From Micropterix aruncella (lineage: Eukaryota > Arthropoda > Insecta > Lepidoptera > Micropterigidae), in assembly GCA_944548615.1 (NCBI GenBank), contig OX155978.1, positions 4,009,588 to 4,073,587 of the forward strand: a stretch of DNA of 64,000 nucleotides, in the 5' to 3' direction. Positions 41,636 through 52,633 of this stretch are shown here, piece by piece. Every line of letters begins with the position of its first letter. Position 1 is the stretch's first letter. The translations under genes were made by a program, and so were the position numbers. The notes below the pieces were generated by a model. That model did not search any database, was not told the origin of the DNA, and worked only from the letters and a program-made list of their open reading frames with translations.

Positions 41636-44600
41636 TCACTGCGTAGGCAATGGACATAGTTTAATGATAGGACGAACAAAGTTGCCTTTCGACGTCCTAA
41701 CAGTAGCAACACGAGTAATGCCATCCTTAGAAGTATGCGCTTCCTGTATTATCCCTAGCGGCCATGTATACGGCGGAGCGTTGTCAATGATGACAATGAC
41801 TACTGTTCCCTTTAAAATGGGGACGGAAGGAATGTTCCATTTAGCGCGAGATTGCAACTGGTGTAGATACTCGAGGCGCCATCGCTGCCAGAATGATTGA
41901 ACTAGAGTGCTCAGCAACGAGTGCCTTTCCTGCAGGTTATGGGTTGTCGCTTCTATTACAGGCATTGATGATAAGGGACCTGAACACAAAAAATGTGCCG
42001 GCGTGAGAGCTGAAGGCTCTGACGGGTCGCTACTCAAAACTGTGAGCGGGCGAGAATTAATCAACGCTTCTATCTGTGCAAGCGTAGTCAACATCTCCTC
42101 GTATGATAATATTTGGCTACCTATTGTTTTAAACAAGTGTGTTTTCACTATTTTAACTATACTTTCCCAACAACCACCAAAGTGTGGTGTAGCTGGTGGT
42201 ATAAACTTCCAATCGACTCTTTCCTTGGAAAGCTCGGACAAGAGAGGTTGATGAACATTTTCAAGAAATTTATATAAGTCTCTCAGATAAGAGTTGGCGC
42301 CTACAAAATTAGTAGCATTATCTGAGTATAAACACTTGACGGGTCCTCGGCGAGAGAGAAAACGCTTGAAGGCTGAGAGGAAACTAACGGTAGACAAATC
42401 GGTAACTATTTCAATATGTACCGCTCTTACGGTCATACACGTGAATATACACAACCATGCCTTGCGAGACTGAACGCCTCTGCCACGGTAAGGGGTGTAT
42501 TTTAAAGGGCCTGCATAGTCACAGCCTACGTGAGTAAAGGCCTTTTCAACTTGATTGACTCGATAACCTGGAAGATCAGCCATAATTGGAAAAGTCGGAC
42601 GAGGTTTCGCTTTAAAGCAAATATTGCATTTAAAGATTCGATGACGGATCGAACTTCTTGACGCTAAGATCCAGTAACTTTGCCTTAAAAGAGACATAAG
42701 TAACACCGGACCAGCGTGAAAGTATTTATTATGATAGTGATCTATAATGAGATCAACTACGTGATCACGACGGGGCAATATAACGGGATACCTTTGATCG
42801 TAATCAACCGATGCATTTGACAAACGACCACCAACGCGGATGAGACCATCGTCATCAAGAAAAGGCTTAAGTTTGATTAGAAGACGAGAACAATTTTTAT
42901 TATTCCTTATATTATAAATGTCCTCTTCAAAATATTTATATTGGAGAATGCGTATTATTAAGCGCTCGGCTTGTTTAAGGTCCTCTGGAGATGCAATCAG
43001 GTTTTCTCTCCTAGGAAGTCTTTTGACAAATCTTAGCACGAACACAACCGTTTTAATTAGTTGACTCCAGGAAGAAATTCTCAAACAAAGCTGATAAACG
43101 ACATTCTCTTCCCGCGAAGATGTAACTACGGGGAAAGATTTTGGTCGCTCCTCGGGCAACGTCTCATCAATTGATATATCACTAAACGTATTAATCGGCC
43201 AATCTGACGGCTTTGACGAAGCCCACGAGGGTCCCTTGAACCATAACTGATGAGTCAATAGCTTTTCGGGAGACAAACCACGAGAGAGGCAATCGGCAGG
43301 ATTCTCAGAGCCGGCCACATGGAAGAAGATACTAGGCGAATAGTTCTCTGTTACCTTAACGATCCGATTTGCCACAAATATTTGCCATCTATGTGGCGAT
43401 GAATTCAACCAACATAAGACAACCTTTGAATCAGTGAAGCCATACACACGGGATATATCGTAACGTGGACTATATGTGTCGCACACACGACGGAGCAATC
43501 TTGACAATAGCTCAACGGCGCAAAGCTCTAATCTTGCTACCGTGAGTGTCTTTGTTGGCGATAGTTTAGACTTAGCACACACAAGCTGAGTGCTAATATG
43601 ATCAGCACGAGTGATGTGTAGGTAAACAACCGCTCCGTACGCGCGCTCACTTGCGTCTGCAAATCCCAAGACGTTAACAATCACCCCGGCGCTTACGCCT
43701 ACGTGTCTAGGTATTCTTAAGCTATTTAAACAGGGTAGTTTTGAACAGAAGTTGTGCCACGATTTTTCAATATGTGGCGGAGGACAATCGTCCCAATCAC
43801 ACTTAATAAGCCAAAGCTCCTTTATTAACAGCTTGGCATAAAGAATAGTAGGAGCCACAAATCCTAAGATGTCCCATAAACGCGCTACTGTCGACAGGAT
43901 GGCACGTTTAGTGCACCTATTATCAGGAGCGTTGATTTGAAAGACAAAACAATCATCAGACATGGACCACCTTAAACCCAATATCTTATGCTGTGTTTGC
44001 TTATCGAACTCTACTTCTGAAGTCATTTTGTGGGACTCTGGTATGTTTTCTAATACACTCTTGGAATTTGATGTCCACTTCATTAGGTCGAACTGACCGC
44101 ATTTGAAAAGCTGAATCAGTTCGTTTACTGTCTCTACAGCCGAAGACTCTTCTGGAAGACTATATGCGATATCATCCATGTACAGAGAACTAGAGATAAC
44201 TTTAGCAGCCTTAGGATATTTATCTCCTTCGTCGGACGCTAATTGTTTTACTACTCGTAGGGCGTGGTAAGGACTTGACTTAAATCCGAAGCATACCCTA
44301 TTCAGCTCAAAGACTTGCATAGGACTGTGGGGACTAAAGCGATATAGAATACGCTGAAATCGACGATCTTCAGGACGCATACCTATTTGTAAAAACATTT
44401 GTTTCACATCAGCACAGAAGGCGACCGAAAACAAACGAAAATTCAAGAGTATACAAAATAAATCACCCTGTAGGTTGGGACCTGAGTGTAGTAGATCGTT
44501 AAGAGAGTAGCCTGTGCTAGTTGTGCAACTGGCATCAAGAACCGGTCTAAGTTTTGTAGACTTATCTGGTCTGAAAACCCCGTGGTGAGGGATGACATAT

Positions 44601-46876
44601 GAGAGGGTGCTGACACTGCTATCAATAGCCACCGGTGACAAATACCCATCTTCAATATAATCACGTATTACCTTATCATAGGCTTCTCGCAAGGGAGCGC
44701 ATGATTCGAGTTTTCGTTCAAGGCAAATAAAACGCTTCTCAGCGACCCTTTGAGAATCACCCAATAAATAGGCATCCAGTCGAAAAGGTAAGGCAACGAC
44801 GTACCTACCGTTAGAGTCACGTGTCGTGGTGACCGAGAAATGCTCCTCACACTCCAGATCATTAGGATCTTGGACTGGTGGAATACATATTTCCTCCAAT
44901 TCCCAGAAGCGTTTTACAACGACGTCCAGGGAATCTCGAGACACTACTGAACAGCATGAGACCAAGTCATGAATATGCGTAGACTGAAGCGTGGGCAATG
45001 ACCCAACGACGACAAAACCTAACACAGTTTCAATAACTGGTGGAATATTATCACACTGGGTATTAACTATCCTACCTGGTAGCAATAAATGTGGAAATAA
45101 TGAAGCGCCTATTAAAGCCTCGATAGGGCCAGGCGTAGCAAACATTTCATCGGCAAGAGGTAATGACCTCAAATGTGGAAGCGCGGCCTCATCTATGGGA
45201 ACCGACGGCAACTCACTAGTAATACGATCGACAATAAGAGCAGTCATGTCATAACTTATACCTAAATTAAACCTAGAAAGGAAAGTTAGATTAACTTTAC
45301 CTAGAGTAGGTTTATTTAAACCACCTACGCCCGTAACCACTACCTTCGACTTTTCATAATGCTTGAGGCCAAGTTTTTCACAACAGTCATTTGTTATAAA
45401 ATTGCTTTGAGAAGCCGAGTCTAAAAGACATCTAACAATCTGATTATTCACTACGACTTGAACGGTGGCAAGCGCGACTGTGGTAGTTGTAGCTGACTTG
45501 GACCTTTGCGAAAGAGTCGACAACTTGGCGTTTGTATTACATGTAGCACACAACGTTGCGTCTCTGCCTGCGTCGTTATCGAAGGTTGTCTCAGGCTTCG
45601 TGTTAGAAGGCGAGTTCGATGTGGAACTACTAATTTTATCATTATTATTAAAATGTAACAACGTGTGGTGTTTCTGTTTACACATCGTACACTTCTGATT
45701 TGATTTACAGAGACCTGTCTTATGTTTTATACCCAGACAATTTAAACAGGCGTTATTTGCTTTAATATGAGCGAACCTATCAGCAGGTGTCATTTTATTG
45801 AACAAAGGGCATTTATAGAGATATTCATGTGTTATATTATTGCATAAACACTTTAAATTATTTTGCTCATTTGAAACATATGATTGAGGGCTTGGCATTC
45901 GTTGGTTCGAACTAAGACGACTAGCTTTGCTGTTCATATTGATAGTGGTCCTAGATTGGACATTACAGGTTTGATAAACTCGAATCTGAGTCCTCACGAA
46001 ATCAACTAATTGTGAAAATGTAGGTATTTCTACATCACGAACCTGCGATTCAAAACCTTTGATTGTATCTGTATCGAGTTTTTTCAACGTTATATGTAGC
46101 AACAAATAATCTGCTAAATCGTCCAATTTTAAATTCTTCAGTGCACCAACAGCGGTGCTAACCCTATCCATAAAAGACTGAAAATTAATCTGTGACGCTC
46201 CTCCATTTAATTTAAAGTTCAAAATCTGCTCTACGTGAGCCGAAGCCAAAAGACGTTTGTCTTCGTATCTATCAATTAAAGTTTTTAATATTAAAGAGTA
46301 ATTCTGACCATCTGGAGTGATACCTGAAATCACGTTTAAAGCTCCTTGCGATAATTTACTCATCAGATAATACACTCTCTCGTCATCTGTAAGCGACGTG
46401 TTATCGTGGATTAGAGATTTAAAATTGGCATAAAACAGCGGCCAATTCTTTACGTCCCCGTTGAAAGACATAATTTCCAAAGGTGGAAGTCTTGGCTTTG
46501 TCGCCTCACGACAAGTCTCAGTTTCCTTAATGGACGTCGATATTTTTTGCTTAACAGACAGCCGGTCAAGAACACGCTTACTTGTACAATACATGTCCTC
46601 AAATGAGGTAAATGTATCGTAACACGGCGTCGCGGTTGGGTCAGCTCTAATCTTTAAAATATTATAATCATCCAAAACGGCACGAAACTCTGACCGTATA
46701 TCTGCCATAGAAATAGATGCATTGAGAAATGGCTCACTTGTTCTTTCGGTAGGGCCTACATTCTTTGATAAATCAAATATTTTTTGCATTCTCTCAAATA
46801 GAGCATTACGTTTTGCACGTGCTATTTGTAACTTAATTGCATCCATGCTAGCTTCCTTATCAGGATCACGAGACAT
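41636..46876 (-). CDS. BEL/Pao Gag-Pol polyprotein, intact
   Basis: 1746 residues from ATG at 46876 to TGA at 41636. Domain order as in the family: Gag-like DUF1759 region (about 130-290; LPPLEIMSFNGD), Cys/His knuckles (343-399; CLNCLGIKHKTGLC, CTMCKQKHH), aspartic protease (LLDSASQSNFI, about 484-495), reverse transcriptase (ADVKQMFLQIG about 822 and YMDD 899-902), RNase H (FADASERAYGAV about 1072, FTDSKVVL about 1147), integrase H2C2 zinc region (about 1380-1420), catalytic Asp about 1453 (GCDYAGP), Asp about 1519 (YSDNATNF) and Glu about 1571 (GGCWESI), then the C-terminal DUF5641-type segment (about 1660-1745). No stop or frameshift. Single ORF, no envelope gene. It replicates through an RNA intermediate in virus-like particles (family knowledge). 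Confidence 0.95.
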   Translation of the reverse strand: MSRDPDKEASMDAIKLQIARAKRNALFERMQKIFDLSKNVGPTERTSEPFLNASISMADIRSEFRAVLDDYNILKIRADPTATPCYDTFTSFEDMYCTSKRVLDRLSVKQKISTSIKETETCREATKPRLPPLEIMSFNGDVKNWPLFYANFKSLIHDNTSLTDDERVYYLMSKLSQGALNVISGITPDGQNYSLILKTLIDRYEDKRLLASAHVEQILNFKLNGGASQINFQSFMDRVSTAVGALKNLKLDDLADYLLLHITLKKLDTDTIKGFESQVRDVEIPTFSQLVDFVRTQIRVYQTCNVQSRTTINMNSKASRLSSNQRMPSPQSYVSNEQNNLKCLCNNITHEYLYKCPLFNKMTPADRFAHIKANNACLNCLGIKHKTGLCKSNQKCTMCKQKHHTLLHFNNNDKISSSTSNSPSNTKPETTFDNDAGRDATLCATCNTNAKLSTLSQRSKSATTTTVALATVQVVVNNQIVRCLLDSASQSNFITNDCCEKLGLKHYEKSKVVVTGVGGLNKPTLGKVNLTFLSRFNLGISYDMTALIVDRITSELPSVPIDEAALPHLRSLPLADEMFATPGPIEALIGASLFPHLLLPGRIVNTQCDNIPPVIETVLGFVVVGSLPTLQSTHIHDLVSCCSVVSRDSLDVVVKRFWELEEICIPPVQDPNDLECEEHFSVTTTRDSNGRYVVALPFRLDAYLLGDSQRVAEKRFICLERKLESCAPLREAYDKVIRDYIEDGYLSPVAIDSSVSTLSYVIPHHGVFRPDKSTKLRPVLDASCTTSTGYSLNDLLHSGPNLQGDLFCILLNFRLFSVAFCADVKQMFLQIGMRPEDRRFQRILYRFSPHSPMQVFELNRVCFGFKSSPYHALRVVKQLASDEGDKYPKAAKVISSSLYMDDIAYSLPEESSAVETVNELIQLFKCGQFDLMKWTSNSKSVLENIPESHKMTSEVEFDKQTQHKILGLRWSMSDDCFVFQINAPDNRCTKRAILSTVARLWDILGFVAPTILYAKLLIKELWLIKCDWDDCPPPHIEKSWHNFCSKLPCLNSLRIPRHVGVSAGVIVNVLGFADASERAYGAVVYLHITRADHISTQLVCAKSKLSPTKTLTVARLELCAVELLSRLLRRVCDTYSPRYDISRVYGFTDSKVVLCWLNSSPHRWQIFVANRIVKVTENYSPSIFFHVAGSENPADCLSRGLSPEKLLTHQLWFKGPSWASSKPSDWPINTFSDISIDETLPEERPKSFPVVTSSREENVVYQLCLRISSWSQLIKTVVFVLRFVKRLPRRENLIASPEDLKQAERLIIRILQYKYFEEDIYNIRNNKNCSRLLIKLKPFLDDDGLIRVGGRLSNASVDYDQRYPVILPRRDHVVDLIIDHYHNKYFHAGPVLLMSLLRQSYWILASRSSIRHRIFKCNICFKAKPRPTFPIMADLPGYRVNQVEKAFTHVGCDYAGPLKYTPYRGRGVQSRKAWLCIFTCMTVRAVHIEIVTDLSTVSFLSAFKRFLSRRGPVKCLYSDNATNFVGANSYLRDLYKFLENVHQPLLSELSKERVDWKFIPPATPHFGGCWESIVKIVKTHLFKTIGSQILSYEEMLTTLAQIEALINSRPLTVLSSDPSEPSALTPAHFLCSGPLSSMPVIEATTHNLQERHSLLSTLVQSFWQRWRLEYLHQLQSRAKWNIPSVPILKGTVVIVIIDNAPPYTWPLGIIQEAHTSKDGITRVATVRTSKGNFVRPIIKLCPLPTQ

Positions 46877-47843
46877 TTTATAAGAGTTTATTTATTTATC
46901 GTCTATACAGCTATGAATGGATTACAAGTAAACAAACTAATATTTAATAATATACTTTGACAAGTTGTTATGAACCAAACAAATTTGCAAACAATAACAA
47001 ATATATATTTGATAATAAACTATTAATTACTCAGATATTTTTATGTAACTAAACAAGTTTATTTTCAGGAATAATAATTATAAAATATTACGATCCCTTT
47101 TTAAATATAATTTATATAATGAAAGTCCCATAACTGGTAACTTCACCCTACCGAACTGTTTTGCTAAACCAAATTCGTAAACAAGATATTATTATATTAT
47201 TTTGTTTCCTTATCTAGCTAGTGAAACCGGTTTTTTCAATAAACGGTTGCAATCCTACAAACGTAACGTACAGTGTCTCTATAAATAATGAGACAGTAAC
47301 TAATATTTAACAAAGATTTATAATATTGTGAGCGGCAAGCCTTTATATGATTTGGTGACAAATTTATAACAATTAAACAATTTATAAGCATTAAATAATC
47401 TATGTAAACAAACAAAATAGGTATTTTATTTTATGTAGGACAAATATAATTTATTATATATAATTACGGCTATCAACCATTCAGCTCAGCTGAGCAAGTA
47501 TACCCATGCAAAATGCAATAAGTATATGTACTATACTCGCGGCATAAAGTGTGAACTCTGCAGTAATTTAATATGCCTGGTGTACCTACGTTAAAATAAA
47601 CCACCCGCCGTTTGAATTTAATTAATGCGGGCAGATCTGTATTTTTACAAATTAACACGAATATAATGTTTCATTATGTAGATATGTTTAATTTTACCAA
47701 TGATGTCTATAAATAATAATTATGTGAATATGAATCTCCTACATACGATATTCCAAAAGGCAACCCGTAATGGCGAAAGTATTTATTCTGTTTTCGTACT
47801 CAAATGGACAAAGTATTTTAAATCCGGATCGTATGGACCAAGA
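46877..47843 (-). other. BEL/Pao 5' leader with primer-binding-site candidate
   Basis: About 970 non-coding bases between the 5' LTR and the ORF, AT-rich. Three bases inside the LTR edge, in element orientation, TGGTCCATACGATCCGGATT begins. TGGTCC and CCGGATTT fit the 3' end of insect tRNA-Tyr as I remember it, with mismatches between. The primer assignment is tentative. Confidence 0.6.
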
Positions 47844-48185
47844 TGTTGGGTTTAAGTTTATTTATATATAGAGTGGACTGTGAGGAAGGTTGGTTATTTT
47901 AAAGGGATTATAGGCATCATTGTGGAGAGGAAAAGGAATCAAAGTTTACGCACCTTTCTATTTTTCGTGCGATTCCTTGCTGCAATTTCACTCCAAAAAT
48001 GTCTCCAAATCTTCGGCTGGCCAGCTCACGAACGCGATAATTACTTTCACAGCACGATAACGAGAACACTCACAGGAGCACGTCTGGTTCGGCCGGCGCG
48101 TAATTTCTCACTGATTGGGAATTGGGAGGTAGGTAGGATATAAATATATATTAGGTATACGGTATAATTGTAAATGGCCTAACCA
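47844..48185 (-). repeat. 5' LTR of the BEL/Pao element
   Basis: 342 bases, no difference from the other LTR that I can find. Flanked outside by CTACT at 48186-48190. Confidence 0.93.
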
Positions 48186-48289
48186 CTACTGTTATTGTTA
48201 ATATTGGGTTCTTACCTATGAAGTTGCTGTTCTATAAAGAAAATTTAAATCCAACATCTTTGTATGGAAAATATATATTTAATTAATAG

Positions 48290-48625
48290 AAATATTGACC
48301 GTTATTATTTATGCAGATTTGTCATTTTAATAGGAGTTGCTTAATTCCTCTGCTATAAATCTGTCGTGGACAGGAACCAATGAAGTCGTTTTTCCCTGAC
48401 TCTTCAAAAGTGATTTTTATGCCTTGAAAAAAGTTGTCTAAATTATGAAAAAAAAAGAAGAAACTTTTGAAGCAAGTACTGGCAAGTACGGTGGGTGTCC
48501 AAGAGTCTCCAGCCACAACTCTTTCAATTTGCGACTATTTGCATTGAAATCTGTGGTTATACGTTGTCATGCAGAAGTAGTTGCTATGAGCGATTGATCA
48601 GGCTCGGTTATTTAATCACGTGCAT
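48290..48625 (-). pseudogene. mariner transposase C-terminal fragment
   Basis: Minus strand: LLLHDN near 48610 (second catalytic Asp), a decayed HPPYLPVLAS where the family has HPPYSPDLAP, then FFHNLDNFFQGIKI, FIGSCPRQIYSRGIKQLLLK and QICINNNGQYF. Several frame changes. The third catalytic Asp is lost. The BEL element inserted about 100 bases downstream of its 3' end. Confidence 0.8.
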
Positions 48626-48795
48626 CTCCATCAGTGTTTGCAGTTCTTACCAGTACACATAGATCGCAAGAAGCTGTAATAGAAAACACAGGCACATGAT
48701 CTCATAATTGAAAATAATTCAAATTTTCAACTTTACCATGCTTGCACAAACGAAAATATTTGAGCAAAAATAAACGACAGAAAGACAAATACACA

Positions 48796-49470
48796 TCTTA
48801 GGGTGTCAACTACAACGGGCGAGCCCGTCACCACAGGACGTTTTAACGATTAGTCGTTCTATCGCCCTGCAGTGAACGTAGAAGACTTTGGACAGTACAT
48901 TCTACGTCCAGCTACGTCACAACCCGTGAGAGTCCAACGCCTTACCGCGAGTGAGCCAGGAATAAACCCGGCGGGCTCGAGATACTCGCGCCCTCACTTC
49001 CAATTGTGACCAGATTTCTCCGGTCTCTCGATTGGTTCCGAGTTCGAGGTCGCTTGCGCGGTCCTCTCCCTTACGAAGCGGTGAAACGGAGTGCACCGAA
49101 TCTGCCGCGGACCAAGGCGTCCTTTGCCCGACTCTGAACCGGGATCGGATGGCCAATGGTCATTTCAAGAGCAGTCGCCGTAAGGTAGACAACTACCCCC
49201 GCTCTATAGGAAACAATACAGTTTCCAGACTCCCCCGATTGTTAGTCGGAGAGCACAATCGATTGGCTTGCGCCGCTCGGTGCGCAGACCGTCCAGGAGC
49301 GCCAGAGGATTGTTCCCAGGGGAGACTGGTTGACCCAGTGTCCTACCCAGGCTCGCACCCCATGCGTGGAGGCCATCGGATGGGTGTTGACCCGTGAGTG
49401 TGACCGACTCTGAAACAGAATGGGTCTTCGTGGCCAACTCAGCAAGGGCCCATTAGCTCCCTAAACACCT
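48796..49470 (+). repeat. Family A repeat, full copy with 13-bp target duplication
   Basis: AGACAAATACACA at 48783-48795 and 49471-49483. It starts TCTTAGGGTGTCAACTAC and ends CATTAGCTCCCTAAACACCT. Close to 13126-13789 across its length, so both are young. Confidence 0.88.
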
Positions 49471-49483
49471 AGACAAATACACA

Positions 49484-49984
49484 GCTGAAAAGAATAATAC
49501 AGCCTTGAATTAAAATTTGTTTGAATTTGAAATTCAAACTCAAACCTCAAGTTATCAAAGTTCAAAGTGGCCAATGTGAAAAAACAGCGATTACATCGGT
49601 GAGGACCCAATATGAGTGTTTAATCTTTAATAGGTAGTAAAGATATTGCGTTTCGTTATTCTCCACATAGGTATCTCTACTTTATTACGAATCTGTACTA
49701 ATAATCTTTATTTTTACAAGCTTTTATTTACCTTGCAATGTTTTTCAGTATGTTTGTTTAGATCAAATCTTGCAAGCACAATTAAAACCACTTCTTCTTA
49801 TCCTATGAAGTTGAAATTTTACGTGTTCGTTCAGTTCTGATGACAATGCATTTTTATTTTTTATTTATTTATTTATTTGTAACGAAACAGATAGTAGGTG
49901 GTACATTTCATTAATAACATAGTGCCTTACATAATATGCTCTAACCTACTATCCTATAATATTGTTACAATGCATCCGTTAATA
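49484..49984. other. Nothing recognised
   Basis: AT-rich; a TTTA tract at 49860-49880 may mark a retroposon tail on the minus strand. Confidence 0.35.
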
Positions 49985-49997
49985 AGGCTCTAATCTA

Positions 49998-50092
49998 GAT
50001 ATTATATGTATATATACATATACATATACATGCATATACATATACATATATACATACACATATACACATACATACACACATACATACACATT
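49998..50092. repeat. TATACA/ACATAC microsatellite
   Basis: Interrupted 6-base repeats of TATACA grading into CATACACA units. Confidence 0.9.
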
Positions 50093-50099
50093 ATGGTAA

Positions 50100-51290
50100 G
50101 CATGACCTGATTCTGCACCCAGGATTGGCTCCCCGACAGGGGACTCCTCAACGGTAATCCTTGGCCATGTCAAGTGCTCTGTTTTAACCATCACTAAGAA
50201 GAAAACACCTTGCTTTTTCCCATACACAATAAACGGGTCAATTTTAAAAAGGTCAACCGAGGTGAGGGACCTGGGAATTACTTTTCATACACAGTTGAAC
50301 TTCCGTGCACACATTACAAATATTTGCAATCGTGCTAGCAAAATGGTCGGTTTTGTTATTCGCATATGCAAACAGTTTAATAATATTCATGTAATGTTTC
50401 TACTATATAATTGTTTAGTCCGTAGCATACTTGAATATAACTCGGTCATCTGGTGTACAAGTGAAAACAAATACATTCAGATGGTAGAGCGTATTCAAAG
50501 AAAATTTTTAAGATATATTTATTACAGAAAATACAATATTTATCCATACTTATTTCCGTCAGATTTTGTGCTAGGAATGGTAGGATACAACAGTCTTGAA
50601 ACTCGTCGATATATTTCACTAATTATATTTGCATATAAACTTATTCAAGGAACGATTTATTTGCCAGAGATACTATGTAAGTTTGAATTGTACGTACCGG
50701 TAAATTACACAGCGAGGAGATTGCATCTATTGTTTAATGTACCGTACCACCGTACAAATATTTTTGTAGACAGGCCAGTGGGAAGGGTTATAGCTCTTCT
50801 TAATTCCTTACCCACTGAAATAGATATCTTTTGTACATCCCTTTGGCAGCTAAAAAGGCATCTCCCTGCTATCTCATGTTTATCATAATCTGTCTTTTAT
50901 TTAGTTTTATATTTTTATGTTTTTTTCTTGTTCAATGTTAGCATTAATTTAGTTATGTAGTCATTTATTTTTAGACTTACACTCCAGCTTTAATATTCAA
51001 GGGCGAATTGGATTCATCTGTAATGCCCTTGAATACTATTTGAAACTAATAAATAAATAAATAAATAAACGGTAAACAAAGAAGCGAAATTTTGTATACG
51101 CATTCAGTTATGATAGTCCATTCTAAGTGCCACCGCGACAGGGCTGCTGCATCCAGGGTTGGCTTCCAACGAGGGAACTCTTCAACGGTTCACAGCGCAA
51201 ACACGAAATTCTGTATATTATTCAATTATGATAGCCCGTTTTAAGTTCCACTATGACATGACTGCTGTATCCAGGGTTAGCTCGGGTTAG
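50100..51290 (+). repeat. Direct-repeat family split by a LINE
   Basis: Units with CCAGGGTTGGCTTCC, GAACTCTTCAACGGTT and ATTCAGTTATGATAG-like blocks occur at 51100-51290 (two units) and in part at 50110-50165. They match the units at 30530-30770 in inverse orientation. The LINE at 50230-51070 lies between. Confidence 0.55.
50230..51070 (+). pseudogene. 5'-truncated LINE, ORF2 C-terminus open, AAAT tail
   Basis: Open frame 50262-50888 (208 residues) encodes VRDLGITFHTQLNFRAHI, LVRSILEYNSVIWCT, QMVERIQRKFLRYIYYR and PVNYTARRLHLLFNVPYHRT, the RT thumb and C-terminal part of a CR1/Jockey-superfamily ORF2. The catalytic RT core is missing. The 3' end is AATAAATAAATAAATAAAC at about 51048-51068. 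No internal stop, so a fairly recent insertion. Confidence 0.85.
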
Positions 51291-51299
51291 CATTTTAAT

Positions 51300-51635
51300 A
51301 AAAGCTTGTTTTTAAAAATGTGTTTTTACTATTAACTTAGGTATTAAATGTCAGCTCGCAATCTAAAATCAATCGTATACAGGCGTAAGCCTAGTTAGAT
51401 GTAACATCGATCGGGTTGCATGGGATTGGAATGAATCAATTGGTCGCTTTATTTTAAATTCAAAAATATTTTGTTCCTTATGTACTCTTAGTTGAAATGT
51501 AAGATTAGAAACATGAATTAAAGAATGAAATTTGTTTCACTTTACTGGTCTTATTCCGAAAATAATGTACTACTTTGACTTTGTGTAAACCAACAGATTT
51601 TTATTGTATTATTAAAATAACATTTAAAAAATATT
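51300..51635. other. Nothing recognised
   Basis: AT-rich stretch without coding or terminal structures. Confidence 0.35.
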
Positions 51636-51648
51636 GTCAATATTGCAA

Positions 51649-52620
51649 GGGAGCTAATGGCCCTTGCTGAGTTGCCCACGAAGACACATTCTGTTCAGGG
51701 TTGGTCACACTCACGGGTCAACACCCATCCGGCGGCCTCCACGTATTTATTTATTTTTTTTTAATTTTCTTTTATTCAGGAAAATAACAGTGTATAAAGT
51801 AAGTAGCCAAACAAGATAGATATAAAAATTACACCAGAGACAATTTTCCACTAAATGTTAACATCAAGATTATCTAAATGATAAGAGACAGAAAAAAACG
51901 AGAAAAGAAAGAGGATAGGAAGGGAGGGACCAGGAAGGGAAGGAGGAACATAGGAAAAAATACATTATGTTGATGGGTGTCCACGTATTTAACAAATTTA
52001 CTCGTACGATATTTGAAGTTGAGACAGGTACGTTGGTATGAATAAGTACAAGTGCATAATAACAGTAGATAATAAGTAATAAATTTTGCATGAAGTGCGA
52101 GCCTGGGTAGGAATCTGGCCTTGGGGCTAGTTTCCCCTAGGAAACAAAATTCTGGCGCTCCTGGACGGTCTGCGCACCATGCGGTGTAAGCCAATCGACT
52201 GTGCACTCTGATTAACAGTCGGGGGAGTCCAGAAGCATCGGCTACCCGACGCCCATCGACCATCGGCTACCAGATTCTGGGTGAACAGCCGGGCAAAGGA
52301 TGCCGTGATCCGCGATATATTCGCTATACAACGTTTCACCGCTTTGTAAGGAGAGGACCGCGCAAGCGACCTCGAACTCGTAACCAATCGAGAGACCGGA
52401 GTAATCTGGTCGCAATTGGAAGCAAGGGCGTGAGTTTAAGCCCGCTGGGTAACATTCCTGGCTATCTCGCGGTTAAGGCGTTGGCCTCTTGCGGGTATGT
52501 GGCGGGGCTTGGCGGTGGATTGTTTCGTCCAAGTGCGTTCACTTCACGGGAGAGAGAACGACTAATCGTTAAAACTTCCTGAGGTAACGGGTTCGCCCGT
52601 TGTAGTTGACAACTCTGTAT
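51649..52620 (-). repeat. Family A copy with 13-bp target duplication and inner LINE tail
   Basis: GTCAATATTGCAA at 51636-51648 and 52621-52633. It starts GGGAGCTAATGGCCC and ends GTTGTAGTTGACAACTCTG. A non-coding LINE tail (51745-52092, with a TATTTATTT start) interrupts it close to where another insertion splits the 23224 copy. Confidence 0.85.
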
Positions 52621-52633
52621 GTCAATATTGCAA

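Larger units (their letters stand above)
41135..48185 (-). mobile_element. Complete BEL/Pao LTR retrotransposon
   Basis: 7051 bases between CTACT duplications (41130-41134 and 48186-48190). LTRs at 41135-41476 and 47844-48185 are 342 bases each. The 87-residue open frame each contains is identical, and I see no differences between the LTRs. One long open frame on the minus strand carries all domains. Identical LTRs and an unbroken frame mean a recent insertion that may still be active. Confidence 0.95.

Noticed and set aside
51874..52263. 129-codon minus-strand frame
   Set aside because: It bridges a LINE tail and family A sequence, so it is a chance fusion of unrelated repeats.
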